The notes beneath the pieces are model-generated. The model was not told the DNA's origin. It saw only the letters and a list, made by a program, of their open reading frames with translations, and ran no database searches. Positions 49,644 to 58,140 of a stretch of DNA of 64,000 bases are shown piece by piece (position 1 is the stretch's first letter; the number at the start of each line of letters is the position of its first letter). The translations under genes and the position numbers were made by a program. The stretch is from JAJYKC01 sp035545735 (GTDB lineage Bacteria; Acidobacteriota; Terriglobia; Bryobacterales; Bryobacteraceae), in the NCBI GenBank assembly GCA_035545735.1, contig DASZXS010000037.1, positions 10,723 through 74,722 of the forward strand, written 5' to 3'.

Positions 49644-50459
49644 GTGTACGTTTGTTTTATTGGGAGAACTCACATCGTCCGCGTCTGCGTTCTAGCCAGC
49701 AGCAGTTCGGGTAACGCCACATTCCTGCAAGCCGGGCGGACGCGTATTCTTGTCGACGCCGGTTTGAGCCGCCGCGAGATCTCCCATCGCCTGGCGTCCA
49801 TCGGCGAGGATGTGCGCGATCTCGACGCGATTCTCGTTACGCATGAGCATAGCGATCATGTCTCGGGCCTGGTCGCGATGGCCAAGGCGGACCGCGAGCG
49901 GCGCTCCTCCATCCCGATTTATATGACCCATCTGACGGCGCCCGCCATTTGCTGGCACGATTACACGCCGGCTCTCGAATGCTTTCAGGCCGGCTCCACG
50001 TTTTCGATTGGCGATATTGAGGTCCGTAGCTTTACCATTCCCCATGACGCCGTCGACCCGGTCGGATTTTGCTTCCGTTCCGAGGGGATCCGGGTCGGCC
50101 TCGCGACCGATTTAGGGTATCTTCCGGACTCCATCCGGGTCCATCTCCGCGGCGTGGACATCCTGATTCTCGAATCGAATCACGACGTCGAAATGCTCAA
50201 GGTCGGGCCGTACCCGTGGCCGGTGAAACAAAGGGTTCTGGGACGCAACGGACACCTTTCGAACGACGTGACCTGTGGATTCATTCGAGACGAACTCGAC
50301 ACGAACACGAGCACGCTGATCCTAGGGCACCTGAGCGAGCAGAATAACCACCCGGAAATCGTAAGGCTTTCCGCCAGTCAGGCGCTCGAAGGCCGCAGCC
50401 TTTTTACGCGCCTGGTGGTGGCCGAACCGGGCAGACAAACCGAAGTTTTCACCTACTGA
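49644..50459 (+). CDS. MBL-fold metallohydrolase (YycJ/WalJ-like)
   Basis: About 261-271 residues. The frame opens with a GTG at 49644, but family homology begins only at VRVCVLASSSSGNATFL. A GGGAG ribosome site (49662-49666) stands before an ATC codon at 49674, so the true start is unclear. The metallo-beta-lactamase motifs are DAGLSRREI, LVTHEHSDHVSG (HxHxDH), and HDAVDPVGFCF plus GLATDLGYL. YycJ/WalJ is a 5'-3' exonuclease in some firmicutes. It is 13 bp upstream of purB. Confidence 0.88.
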   Translation: MYVCFIGRTHIVRVCVLASSSSGNATFLQAGRTRILVDAGLSRREISHRLASIGEDVRDLDAILVTHEHSDHVSGLVAMAKADRERRSSIPIYMTHLTAPAICWHDYTPALECFQAGSTFSIGDIEVRSFTIPHDAVDPVGFCFRSEGIRVGLATDLGYLPDSIRVHLRGVDILILESNHDVEMLKVGPYPWPVKQRVLGRNGHLSNDVTCGFIRDELDTNTSTLILGHLSEQNNHPEIVRLSASQALEGRSLFTRLVVAEPGRQTEVFTY

Positions 50460-50472
50460 AAATACCAACGAC

Positions 50473-51792
50473 ATGATTGCACGTTATACGCGCCCGGAGA
50501 TGGGGCGCATCTGGAGCGAAGAGAATAAGTACAACGCCTGGCTGGAGGTGGAACTGGCCGCCTCCGAAGCGCTGGCGGAGACCGGAGAAGTTCCCCGGGA
50601 AGCGGCGGAAAAGCTGAGAAAACACGCCCGCGCCGACGCGGGACGGATCCGGGAAATTGAAGACGTCGTGCGGCATGACGTGATCGCTTTCACCACCGCC
50701 GTCGCCGAAAGCATGGCGGCTGCCGGAAGCGCGGAAGCCTCGCGCTGGTTTCATTACGGCATGACGTCGAACGACGTGGTGGATACCGCCCAGGCGCTCC
50801 TGGTCTCCCAGGCATCGGAAGGAATCGCGGCGGGGATCGGGCGCCTGCTTGGCTCGCTCAAGACGCGCGCATTCGAGTTCAAGGACACCGTCCAAATCGG
50901 GCGAACCCATGGCATCCAGGCCGAACCCATCACGTTTGGGCTGAAACTGGCGCTCTGGTACGACGAATTGAGGCGAAATCAGAAACGCTTTCTGTCCGCG
51001 GCGCAGGAGATGCGGGTGGGGAAAATCTCCGGCGCCGTCGGGACTTTCGGGCACATCGGGCCGGAGGCGGAGGAACGGATTTGCCGGCGGCTCGGCCTGG
51101 AACCGGCGGCGATCGCGTCGCAGGTCATCTCGCGCGACCGCCATGCGCACTATATCTCGGCGCTGGCGCTGATTACGGCGACGCTCGACAAAATCGCGCT
51201 CGAAATCCGGCACTTGCAGCGCACCGAGGTGAGAGAGGCGGAGGAACCCTTCGCGGCGGGTCAGAAAGGCTCGTCCGCCATGCCGCATAAACGCAATCCG
51301 GTTACCTGCGAACAGATCTGCGGTCTTGCCCGGGTAGTCCGGGCGAACGTACAGGCGGCCTTCGAGGATATTCCCCTGTGGCACGAACGCGACATTTCCC
51401 ACTCGTCCGTGGAGCGTGTCATTCTGCCGGATTCGACCATTCTGACCGATTATCTTCTCGCCAAAACGGACTGGCTGATCTCCGGGATGCGGGTAAATCC
51501 CGCTCAAATGAGGAAAAATCTGGATCTGACGCAAGGATTAGTCTTCTCGGGGCAATTGCTGCTGGATCTCGCGTCAGCAGGGATGCTGCGCGAGGATGCC
51601 TACCGCCTCGTTCAGTCCCACGCGATGGCGGCGTGGGAAAACGGCTCCAATTTTCGGGATTCTATATCGCAGGCGGAAGAGGTCCGGAAGGCGCTGAATC
51701 CATCGCAGCTTGCTGAAAGCTTCTCTGTTTCCAGGCAGTTGAAGAATGTGGACCGGATCTTCTCCAGGGTCTTTGGCGCGAGCGAAATCTGA
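50473..51792 (+). CDS. purB: adenylosuccinate lyase
   Basis: A 439-residue enzyme of the fumarase/aspartase superfamily. TSNDVVDTAQAL, GRTHGIQAEPITFGLK with the catalytic His, and the signature loop GQKGSSAMPHKRNPVTCEQICG are present. It splits adenylosuccinate and SAICAR in purine biosynthesis. The N-terminus MIARYTRPEMGRIWSEENKY is the standard form. Possibly co-transcribed with the upstream MBL gene. Confidence 0.96.
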   Translation: MIARYTRPEMGRIWSEENKYNAWLEVELAASEALAETGEVPREAAEKLRKHARADAGRIREIEDVVRHDVIAFTTAVAESMAAAGSAEASRWFHYGMTSNDVVDTAQALLVSQASEGIAAGIGRLLGSLKTRAFEFKDTVQIGRTHGIQAEPITFGLKLALWYDELRRNQKRFLSAAQEMRVGKISGAVGTFGHIGPEAEERICRRLGLEPAAIASQVISRDRHAHYISALALITATLDKIALEIRHLQRTEVREAEEPFAAGQKGSSAMPHKRNPVTCEQICGLARVVRANVQAAFEDIPLWHERDISHSSVERVILPDSTILTDYLLAKTDWLISGMRVNPAQMRKNLDLTQGLVFSGQLLLDLASAGMLREDAYRLVQSHAMAAWENGSNFRDSISQAEEVRKALNPSQLAESFSVSRQLKNVDRIFSRVFGASEI

Positions 51793-51879
51793 AGACCAGA
51801 GCTGTTTTTTCCTATTAGGCGCGAAATCTTGTCTTCCATTTTCGGAAGGTTCGATTACACTATAGGGGCAGGCAGCGCA

Positions 51880-52326
51880 ATGAAGACTTTGGAAGACTGT
51901 TCATCAACCACCCGTGATCTCGATTTTGAATTAGCTCGTGTACTCCTGGTTGACGACAATCCGACGTCTCGGCTGACACTCCAAACCGTGCTCGAAGCGG
52001 GTGGCTATCATGTTGATTCTGCTGCGTCCGCGGCCGAAGCGGTCGGAAAATTGGACGAGAGTGAATACGAACTGGTTCTGAGCGATCTCCAGATGGAGTC
52101 GCCGGAGGCGGGGCTCAAGGTGCTTGCGCACGCCCGTATGATGGACTACAAACCAGCCACGGCGATCGTCACCACGTACCAAAATACCGTGACTGGCACC
52201 GAATCCAGGGTGCTGATTAAGCCCGAGGATCTTCCGGGGTTACTCTCGAAAGTCGCGCAACTGATCAGCGCGAGAGCCACGCGCCGTATCCAGCGCCAGA
52301 TGCGCCATGCCGGGTTCGCGGGCTAG
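51880..52326 (+). CDS. single-domain response regulator
   Basis: A 148-residue receiver from the ATG at 51880. Acidic pocket in VLLVDDNPTSRLTL, phospho-acceptor Asp in LVLSDLQMESPEAG, switch Thr in IVTTYQN and Lys in VLIKPEDLP. A short basic C-terminal tail (RATRRIQRQMRHAG) takes the place of an output domain. No kinase is adjacent. The stop interlocks with the stop of the convergent hydrolase gene in one CTAG. Confidence 0.9.
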   Translation: MKTLEDCSSTTRDLDFELARVLLVDDNPTSRLTLQTVLEAGGYHVDSAASAAEAVGKLDESEYELVLSDLQMESPEAGLKVLAHARMMDYKPATAIVTTYQNTVTGTESRVLIKPEDLPGLLSKVAQLISARATRRIQRQMRHAGFAG

Positions 52327-52958
52327 GCTGCGGCTCCCAGCGACCTTACCGTTTGCTCAAATTGATCCAGCGCGCCGGCAAAGAAGTGGTCTTGCGCTTC
52401 CACCCACAAGAGCCGTTTGTCGCCGGTCAATCCATCGAAATACGCCTGCATCGCCGGCCGCGGGCCGAACTGGTCGTTTGTGCTTTGGATGAAGGTCCGA
52501 GGAACTTCACAGCGTCCCAGGGACCCGCTATCGCCGTAGCCGGCCGGAAAACCCACGGCAATCAAACGCCGCGCCGCGCTGTCCGGCTCGCAGCCCAGAC
52601 GCAGGATGATTCGTGAGCCGAAAGAGAAGCCGGCGAGTGAAAACGGAAGGCCCGGGTAGCGGTTTCCCAGAAAAGCGAGCGCGGCCCGCGCGTCTTCCGT
52701 TTCTCCCCGCCCTTCGTCATAGGCCCCCTCGCTGAGATTGACGCCCCGGTAGTTGAACCGCAGAACCACGCAGCCGGAATGCCGGAAGCCGCGCGCCATC
52801 CGGTAGACCACTTTGTTGTGCATCGTGCCCCCAAAACGGGGGTGGGGATGGCAAACCAGCACCGCTTCCCGCGGAGCCTCCTGTTCCGGTTCTTCCAGGA
52901 GCGCCTCCAGGCGTCCGGCCGGGCCCCGCAGGAGCAGCGTTTCGATTTTCCGCGCCAT
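52323..52958 (-). CDS. alpha/beta hydrolase (dienelactone hydrolase-like)
   Basis: A 211-residue compact hydrolase with no signal peptide. AVLVCHPHPRFGGTMHNKVV is the oxyanion-hole region; the nucleophile Ser is in LAGFSFGSRIILRLG; the acid is near STNDQFGP and the His in EAQDHFFAGALD. The family (COG2945-like) is common but has no defined substrate. It lies 11 bp downstream of yajQ on the same strand. Confidence 0.88.
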   Translation of the reverse strand: MARKIETLLLRGPAGRLEALLEEPEQEAPREAVLVCHPHPRFGGTMHNKVVYRMARGFRHSGCVVLRFNYRGVNLSEGAYDEGRGETEDARAALAFLGNRYPGLPFSLAGFSFGSRIILRLGCEPDSAARRLIAVGFPAGYGDSGSLGRCEVPRTFIQSTNDQFGPRPAMQAYFDGLTGDKRLLWVEAQDHFFAGALDQFEQTVRSLGAAA

Positions 52959-52969
52959 AGGGGACGCGC

Positions 52970-53470
52970 CTAGTTGGTGCGGTAGTTCGTGAACTGCATG
53001 TCAATACCGAAATCGTGTCCACGCAGCAACTGAATCACTTCCTGCAGCGCATCGCGGTCCCGCCCGCTCACGCGAACCAGATCTCCCTGGATGGAAGCCT
53101 GCACCTTCTTCTTGCTGTCTTTCACCAGTTTCACGATCTCCCGCGCTTTTTCGATGGGGATGCCCTGTTGGAGGGAAATCTCCTGCCGAACGGAGGATCC
53201 GGCCGCTTGTTCGACGGCGCCAAAATTCAGGCCTTTCAGGGGCACTTTGCGCTTCGCCAGCTTTTGCTCCAGAATTTCGACCACCGCACGCAGCTTGAAC
53301 TCGTCCTGGCTCGCGAGCAGAACTTTGTTCTCTTTTTCTTTCAGCTCGATGCTGGATTTGGAGTCCTTCAGATCGTAGCGGGTGTGAATCTCCTTCACGG
53401 CCTGCTGCACGGCATTGTTGACTTCCGCCAGGTCGATCTGAGAAACGATATCGAAAGTATTATCGGGCAT
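52970..53470 (-). CDS. yajQ: YajQ family nucleotide-binding protein
   Basis: A 166-residue protein of full family length: NTFDIVSQIDLAEVNNAVQQ, then TRYDLKDSKSSIELKEKENKV, GLNFGAVEQAAGSSVRQEI and the C-terminal VRVSGRDRDALQEVIQLLRG. Two ferredoxin-like subdomains. Some members bind cyclic di-GMP and act with transcription factors; others bind nucleic acid. Separated from the upstream receiver gene by 34 bp. Confidence 0.95.
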   Translation of the reverse strand: MPDNTFDIVSQIDLAEVNNAVQQAVKEIHTRYDLKDSKSSIELKEKENKVLLASQDEFKLRAVVEILEQKLAKRKVPLKGLNFGAVEQAAGSSVRQEISLQQGIPIEKAREIVKLVKDSKKKVQASIQGDLVRVSGRDRDALQEVIQLLRGHDFGIDMQFTNYRTN

Positions 53471-53504
53471 AGCTAAGACTCAATTTATCAGACAAGGGCG
53501 CGCG

Positions 53505-54089
53505 CTAAGAGGCGGATTCGGGTGTGTTGTCCAGGGCGATTAATACGCGCTCGGTAATTTCGTCGATGAGCGCCGGGAGAGCGGCGTCGAGCGCCAGCGT
53601 CACCGCCGCGCGAACGCGTTCGGGGTCCGGCGGGGTGGGAGGAACCGGTGTCCGGGCTGCCGGAGGGGGAGCCTGCGCCGCTGCCGAGGCGATGACGTCC
53701 GCGAAAATTCCCCGCGCTTCCTGAGCGTTCTGGATCAACGGACGGAGCGCCGCCAGCATCGCCGAAGCTTCGAATGGCTTCTTAATGATGGCGTCGCAGC
53801 CCGCTTTGCGGGCTTCCTCTTCGTCGAACGGCTCCAGCAGTCCTGCCGTGAGGACAATCCGGGTGTGAGGATAGCGCTTCTGCCCTTTCACATGACGGCA
53901 GAGGTCAAGGCCGGATTTGCCGGGAAGGAACACATCGGCGACAATCACGTCCGGATCGACGTCAGGCAGGCGGAGTATCACCGTTTCGCCGTCGGTGAGG
54001 CTCACTACTTCAAAACCCTCTTCCCGAAGGATGCGCTCCCCCATCCGCTGCGCGTGAGGGCTATCGTCCGCCAGCAGGATGCGGCTCAT
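53505..54089 (-). CDS. response regulator with C-terminal helical segment
   Basis: A 194-residue protein. Receiver 1-120: ILLADDSPHAQRMGERIL, Asp in VIVADVFLPGKSGLDL, Thr in IVLTAGLLEPF, Lys in AIIKKPFEASAM. A Pro/Ala-rich linker (about 135-155) leads to a short amphipathic helix RVRAAVTLALDAALPALIDEITERVLIAL. That tail resembles the closing segment seen in DUF2497/PopZ-like and FrzS-like proteins and may be an oligomerisation or partner-binding helix. Its ATG abuts the bamD stop with no gap, so the two are co-translated. Confidence 0.88.
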   Translation of the reverse strand: MSRILLADDSPHAQRMGERILREEGFEVVSLTDGETVILRLPDVDPDVIVADVFLPGKSGLDLCRHVKGQKRYPHTRIVLTAGLLEPFDEEEARKAGCDAIIKKPFEASAMLAALRPLIQNAQEARGIFADVIASAAAQAPPPAARTPVPPTPPDPERVRAAVTLALDAALPALIDEITERVLIALDNTPESAS

Positions 54090-55463
54090 CTATTTGTCGG
54101 ACGGTTGGGCCGGCTGAGCGGCCTTTACGGCCGACGACGAAACCACGTCCTGCGAATTCTTCTTCTTCTTCTTTTCTTTCTTTTTCTTCTTCGGGAGTTC
54201 CTGGTGATTCTGGGGCAGCGGGTCCGGCGCCTTCTGCGCCTCTTGCGCGCGACCCTGTTGCGGGGCTTCGCCGGCTTCGGCGGTGTTCCCGCTGGAGGCG
54301 TTTTCGCCCTTCACATTGGCGTCGTTAGTGCCGGGCGCGCCAGAGGCTGGCTGCCCTCCTAGCCGGGCATCCTGCTGCGTATCGAGCGCGGACGGTCCGC
54401 TTACGGTGGAGGCGGTCACGTCGCCCGTGAAGCCCGCGGCCCCGGCGGGTAGCGGGACGCTCGCGGGTATGGTGGGCTGGATGCTGGTCATGGCCGGCGC
54501 CCCGGTCTGCGAAGCGGAACTCACGTCGGGGCCCTGTTTCATGAAGCCGAACGCCTTCGAAAGCAGGCCGACATGCACCGGATTGTCTTTGTTGTACTGC
54601 ATCCGCGCGAGGGCGGCGGGATCCGCTTTCGGAACCGGCAATTCCAGTGATTTCAGTTTCGAAGCGGCTTCTTCGGCGTATCCGCTCAGCGGATAATCCT
54701 TCACGATCCTTGCGTAGGCGTCGCCCGCCTTGCCGCGGAACCGGTTACCCATTCTCGAGTACGCATCGCCGAGCAACCAGAGGGCCTCGTCGGAACGGCT
54801 ATACAGCGGGTATTGGTCTACCAGGCGCTGGAAGCGGTTCGCCGCAGCCGGATTGCTTCCTTTTTTGTAGTAGAAAAAGCCCGTTCGGAATTCGCCCTCG
54901 GCGATGGCTTCTTGAATATTGCGGAGCCGCTGCTCTCCCTCTTTGGCGTATTTGCTGTTGGGGAACTGGGTCAGCAGAGTGCGGCATTCGTCCTCGGCAC
55001 GCAGCTCCTGGGCGGCGTCGCGGTCCGGCTTCTCCATCTGGCGGTAGTGAATCATGCAAACGCGATGCTGGGCTTCGGCGGCTTCCTCCATCGTCGGATA
55101 GAAAAGAATGAAGTCCTTGTATTCGATCTCGGCTTGCGCAAACCCATGGCTGCCGCCTTCGCGGTACCAGCTATCCGCGATTGCCAGTTTCGCCTTGGCC
55201 AGAAACTCGCTCTGGTCGTAGGTGTTGATCAGAGTATTGAGCGTGATACGGGCAACCTCGTAGCGTCCGTGCTCGATGTCGTTAATCGACCTGTCGAACA
55301 GCACCTTGTCCGGTTGCTTCGTATCCTTGCTGATGGGATTGTCGTAGGGGTGGCGGCGAAACCCGCAGGAACTAAGCCCCGCGGCAACAACCGCCGCCGC
55401 CAGCACCGCGGGCCATACCCGGGAAAACCGGCTTCGAGTCAACTGTTTTTGACAAAAGACCAT
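54090..55463 (-). CDS. bamD: BamD-like outer membrane assembly lipoprotein with extended C-terminus
   Basis: A 457-residue lipoprotein; BamD is normally about 245. The lipobox is GLSSC at about residue 33. Residues 50-290 contain five TPR-like repeats of the YfiO/BamD type (DIEHGRYEVARITLNTLINT; FAQAEIEYKDFILFYPTMEEAAEAQHR; AANRFQRLVDQYPLYSRSDEAL). The last 150 residues are low complexity, Ala/Gly/Pro/Gln-rich, ending in lysine blocks (PKKKKKEKKKKKN). It should serve in BamA-mediated outer-membrane protein folding. The operon with a receiver protein is unusual. Confidence 0.85.
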   Translation of the reverse strand: MVFCQKQLTRSRFSRVWPAVLAAAVVAAGLSSCGFRRHPYDNPISKDTKQPDKVLFDRSINDIEHGRYEVARITLNTLINTYDQSEFLAKAKLAIADSWYREGGSHGFAQAEIEYKDFILFYPTMEEAAEAQHRVCMIHYRQMEKPDRDAAQELRAEDECRTLLTQFPNSKYAKEGEQRLRNIQEAIAEGEFRTGFFYYKKGSNPAAANRFQRLVDQYPLYSRSDEALWLLGDAYSRMGNRFRGKAGDAYARIVKDYPLSGYAEEAASKLKSLELPVPKADPAALARMQYNKDNPVHVGLLSKAFGFMKQGPDVSSASQTGAPAMTSIQPTIPASVPLPAGAAGFTGDVTASTVSGPSALDTQQDARLGGQPASGAPGTNDANVKGENASSGNTAEAGEAPQQGRAQEAQKAPDPLPQNHQELPKKKKKEKKKKKNSQDVVSSSAVKAAQPAQPSDK

Positions 55464-55513
55464 AGTGATGCTTCTTCTTAGACCGACCGAATTATTAAAT
55501 CAGAAATCCACCG

Positions 55514-56188
55514 TCAGACGCGAACTGTCACCGCCTCAACCGCGGACCTCTTCAAGTCCAAGTACGCCGCGCCGGGGTCGGGGGTGTGAAAAATTGACGA
55601 CCCTGCGACGATCCAGTCACACCCGGCCTGGGCGATAACGCCGACGTTTTCGAGGTTAACGCCACCGTCGATCTCGATCTTGAACTGCAATCCCCGCTCT
55701 TTTCTGCGCCGGTGCAGATCCTTCACCTTATGCAGTGAATTCGGCAGAAAAACCTGACCCCCGAACCCCGGGTTGACGCTCATTACGAGCACGTAATCCA
55801 CCAAGTCCAACACTTCGGAGAGCGTTGCGACCGGAGTTGCCGGATTAATCACAACTCCCGCCCGGGCCCCTTCCTCGTGGATCATTCTGAGCGTACGGTC
55901 GAGATGCGGACAAACTTCCTGGTGCACCAGGATGTGATCCGCCCCCGCCTGAATGAACACCGGAGCATAGCGGTCCGGATCGGAGATCATGAGATGGACA
56001 TTCAGCTTCGCCCGCGTGACTTTCCGGATTGATTCCACAACAGGCGGGCCAAGCGTGAAGTTCGGCACAAAATGCCCGTCCATCACATCGACGTGAATTA
56101 TTGAGGCGCCATTCCGCTCGACAGTGGCTATCTGCTCCCCCAGCCGGGCAAAATCAGCGGCCAGGATGGACGGAAGGACCTCAATCAT
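55514..56188 (-). CDS. rpe: ribulose-phosphate 3-epimerase
   Basis: A 224-residue TIM-barrel enzyme: LPSILAADFARLGEQI, IHVDVMDGHFVPNFTLGPPVV with metal-binding His and Asp, LNVHLMISDPDRY, and the second metal site EIDGGVNLENV. Phosphate-binding loop VAGSSIF closes the active site. It interconverts ribulose 5-phosphate and xylulose 5-phosphate. It lies 18 bp downstream of rsmB, a frequent pairing. Confidence 0.96.
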   Translation of the reverse strand: MIEVLPSILAADFARLGEQIATVERNGASIIHVDVMDGHFVPNFTLGPPVVESIRKVTRAKLNVHLMISDPDRYAPVFIQAGADHILVHQEVCPHLDRTLRMIHEEGARAGVVINPATPVATLSEVLDLVDYVLVMSVNPGFGGQVFLPNSLHKVKDLHRRRKERGLQFKIEIDGGVNLENVGVIAQAGCDWIVAGSSIFHTPDPGAAYLDLKRSAVEAVTVRV

Positions 56189-56206
56189 CTCTGAACCTAT
56201 ACAAGG

Positions 56207-57271
56207 TTAGCAGGTTAGCACGGCGAAAAAAAAGCCGTCGCCGGGCTCCTGTCCGGGTATGCGCATTCCGGTCCGCCAGGCGCCGGGGCATTCCGCGATG
56301 ACATCCTCATTTTCTTCCTTTTCGAGTGAGCAGGTCGAGTAAACGAGGCGGCCGCCCGGCTGAACCAGACGCAAGGCGTTACGGAGAATCGCGATCTGGC
56401 GGGTCCGGTGGGTTGCCAGGTCTTGCTGGTTCAGGCGGTACCTGATCTCCGGATTGCGCCCGAGGGTTCCGGTGCCGGAACACGGAGCATCGACCAGAAT
56501 ACGGTCAAACCGCGAGCGGAACGGCAGCGCGAGGGTGGCGTCGAGGACCACCTTTGCGCACGGCAGGCCGCGCAGAGCGGATAATCTCCGCCGGTAGAGG
56601 TCACAGGCGACCGCTTGGGCGCCGGCTTCGATCGCCTGCGCCGTTTTATTCCCCGGCGCCGCGCACACATCGAGAAACGTCATCCCGGGCTCGATGGCGA
56701 GCAAAGGAACGATAGACTGAGCCCCAATATCCTGGGTACGGCCGGTGGAAGCGATGGAAGTTTCCGGTTTTTCGAGCGCGGCCCGCGCGATCCCGTCCGC
56801 CGTCTGGCGTCCGTAGTGCGCATCCCACCGCTGCAGAATCCACTCCGGCATGCACAGCGCCGTGGCGCGATCCGTCCACTGCACCGGCTTGCGTGTGAGC
56901 CGGCGGAGGATTGCGTTCACCAGGCCGGCGGCGGAGTCTTTCCCAGCCTGCTTTACCAGTTCCACGCTCTCGCCGACAACGGCATAGGCGGGCACCCGGT
57001 CCAGGTGGCGAAGTTGATAAGCGCCCATCCGGAGGATGATGCGCACTTCCGGGTCGAGCTGCCGGGTCCCGAGGCGCGAAGCCAGCACCGCGTCCAACTG
57101 CGGCTGCCGCCGCAGACACCCGAAGACAATTTCCGAGGCGAGGCCAGCGTCGCGTGAATCGAGCGCCGCGGATTGCGCCATCAAAAGATCCGAAGCGTAA
57201 CCGCCCGTCTCCGTGCGCAGCAGGACGTTGAAAGCTACGGAGCGGGCGGGGGAGATGCGGGGTTGGGTCAA
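56207..57271 (-). CDS. rsmB: 16S rRNA (cytosine967-C5)-methyltransferase, short form
   Basis: A 354-residue enzyme, about 75 residues shorter than E. coli RsmB. N-terminal NusB-like domain (about 5-130: ARSVAFNVLLRTETGGYASDLL, LGTRQLDPEVRIILRMGAYQL). The SAM motif is FLDVCAAPGNKTAQAIE, the catalytic Cys is in VDAPCSGTGTLGRNPE and second Cys in YSTCSLEKEENEDV. The linker between the two domains is shorter than usual. Probably functional, since both catalytic cysteines remain. It overlaps the FAH gene by 4 bp. Confidence 0.92.
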   Translation of the reverse strand: MTQPRISPARSVAFNVLLRTETGGYASDLLMAQSAALDSRDAGLASEIVFGCLRRQPQLDAVLASRLGTRQLDPEVRIILRMGAYQLRHLDRVPAYAVVGESVELVKQAGKDSAAGLVNAILRRLTRKPVQWTDRATALCMPEWILQRWDAHYGRQTADGIARAALEKPETSIASTGRTQDIGAQSIVPLLAIEPGMTFLDVCAAPGNKTAQAIEAGAQAVACDLYRRRLSALRGLPCAKVVLDATLALPFRSRFDRILVDAPCSGTGTLGRNPEIRYRLNQQDLATHRTRQIAILRNALRLVQPGGRLVYSTCSLEKEENEDVIAECPGAWRTGMRIPGQEPGDGFFFAVLTC

Positions 57272-58116
57272 TTCTCGGCGACTACCGGATTGCGCAACTC
57301 GCCCAAGCCCTGCACCGTGGCGGAAACATCGTCGCCCGCTTTCAGGTAACGGGGAGGATTGCGGGCGAAACCTACGCCGGAGGGTGTGCCGGTGGACACA
57401 ATATCGCCGGGTTCCAGCGTGAACACGCTCGAGAGGAATTCGATCAGGTCCGGGATCTTGAAAATCAACTCGCGCGTATTCGAGCTTTGCAGCGTTTCGC
57501 CGTTGATGCGCAGGCTGATGTCGAGGTTATGGGGATCGGCGATTTCGTCGGCGGTCACCAGCGCCGGTCCGATGGGCGCGAATGTATCGAAGGTTTTCCC
57601 CATCAGCCACTGCGACGTGGCCATTTGATAGTCGCGGGCGCTAACGTCGTTCACGATCGTGTATCCGAAAACATGATCGCGCCACTGAGCTGCGGGGATG
57701 TAGCGCCCGCCCTTGCCAATCACAAAGGCGAACTCGACCTCATAATCCGGCTTGGTGGATTTGCGCGGGAGGACGATCGGAGCGCCGTGGCCAATCACCG
57801 ACGTGGCGAATTTGTTGAAGATTGTCGGCGTCGTGGGAATTTCCATCTTCGACTCGATCGCGTGGTCGCGATAATTCAGTCCGACGCAGATCAGCTTGGC
57901 AGGACGGAGGATGGGGGAAAGAAGCTTCACCGCATCCAGCGGGACGCCGGACGCCTGAGCGGCGATCGCTTCGACTTTCGGTTTGGCGGTCTCCCACTCC
58001 CGGACGACCTGAATCATATCGGAGAATCCGGCCTCGGCCAGACTCCGCACTTTGTCTTGAGATAAAACTCCAGCTTCGGGCGAACCGCCCTTACGTTCGA
58101 AGGTAACTAAGCGCAC
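57268..58116 (-). CDS. fumarylacetoacetate hydrolase family protein
   Basis: A 282-residue protein. Family core: LICVGLNYRDHAIESKMEIP, PTIFNKFATSVIGHGAPIVLP, and the metal-binding acids in YEVEFAFVIGKGGR, then GYTIVNDVSARDYQ. C-terminal LEPGDIVSTGTPSGVGFARNPPRYLKAGD. Members hydrolyse or decarboxylate diketo acids in aromatic or sugar-acid catabolism (e.g. 2,4-diketo-3-deoxy-fuconate or ureidoglycolate); the exact reaction is unknown. Genes around it do not define a pathway. Confidence 0.92.
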   Translation of the reverse strand: MRLVTFERKGGSPEAGVLSQDKVRSLAEAGFSDMIQVVREWETAKPKVEAIAAQASGVPLDAVKLLSPILRPAKLICVGLNYRDHAIESKMEIPTTPTIFNKFATSVIGHGAPIVLPRKSTKPDYEVEFAFVIGKGGRYIPAAQWRDHVFGYTIVNDVSARDYQMATSQWLMGKTFDTFAPIGPALVTADEIADPHNLDISLRINGETLQSSNTRELIFKIPDLIEFLSSVFTLEPGDIVSTGTPSGVGFARNPPRYLKAGDDVSATVQGLGELRNPVVAEN

Positions 58117-58140
58117 AATTGATTATTTCACAGAGGGTGT

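Noticed and set aside
54150..54200. CTT-rich repeat as a regulatory or microsatellite element
   Set aside because: It encodes the lysine blocks of the BamD tail on the minus strand.
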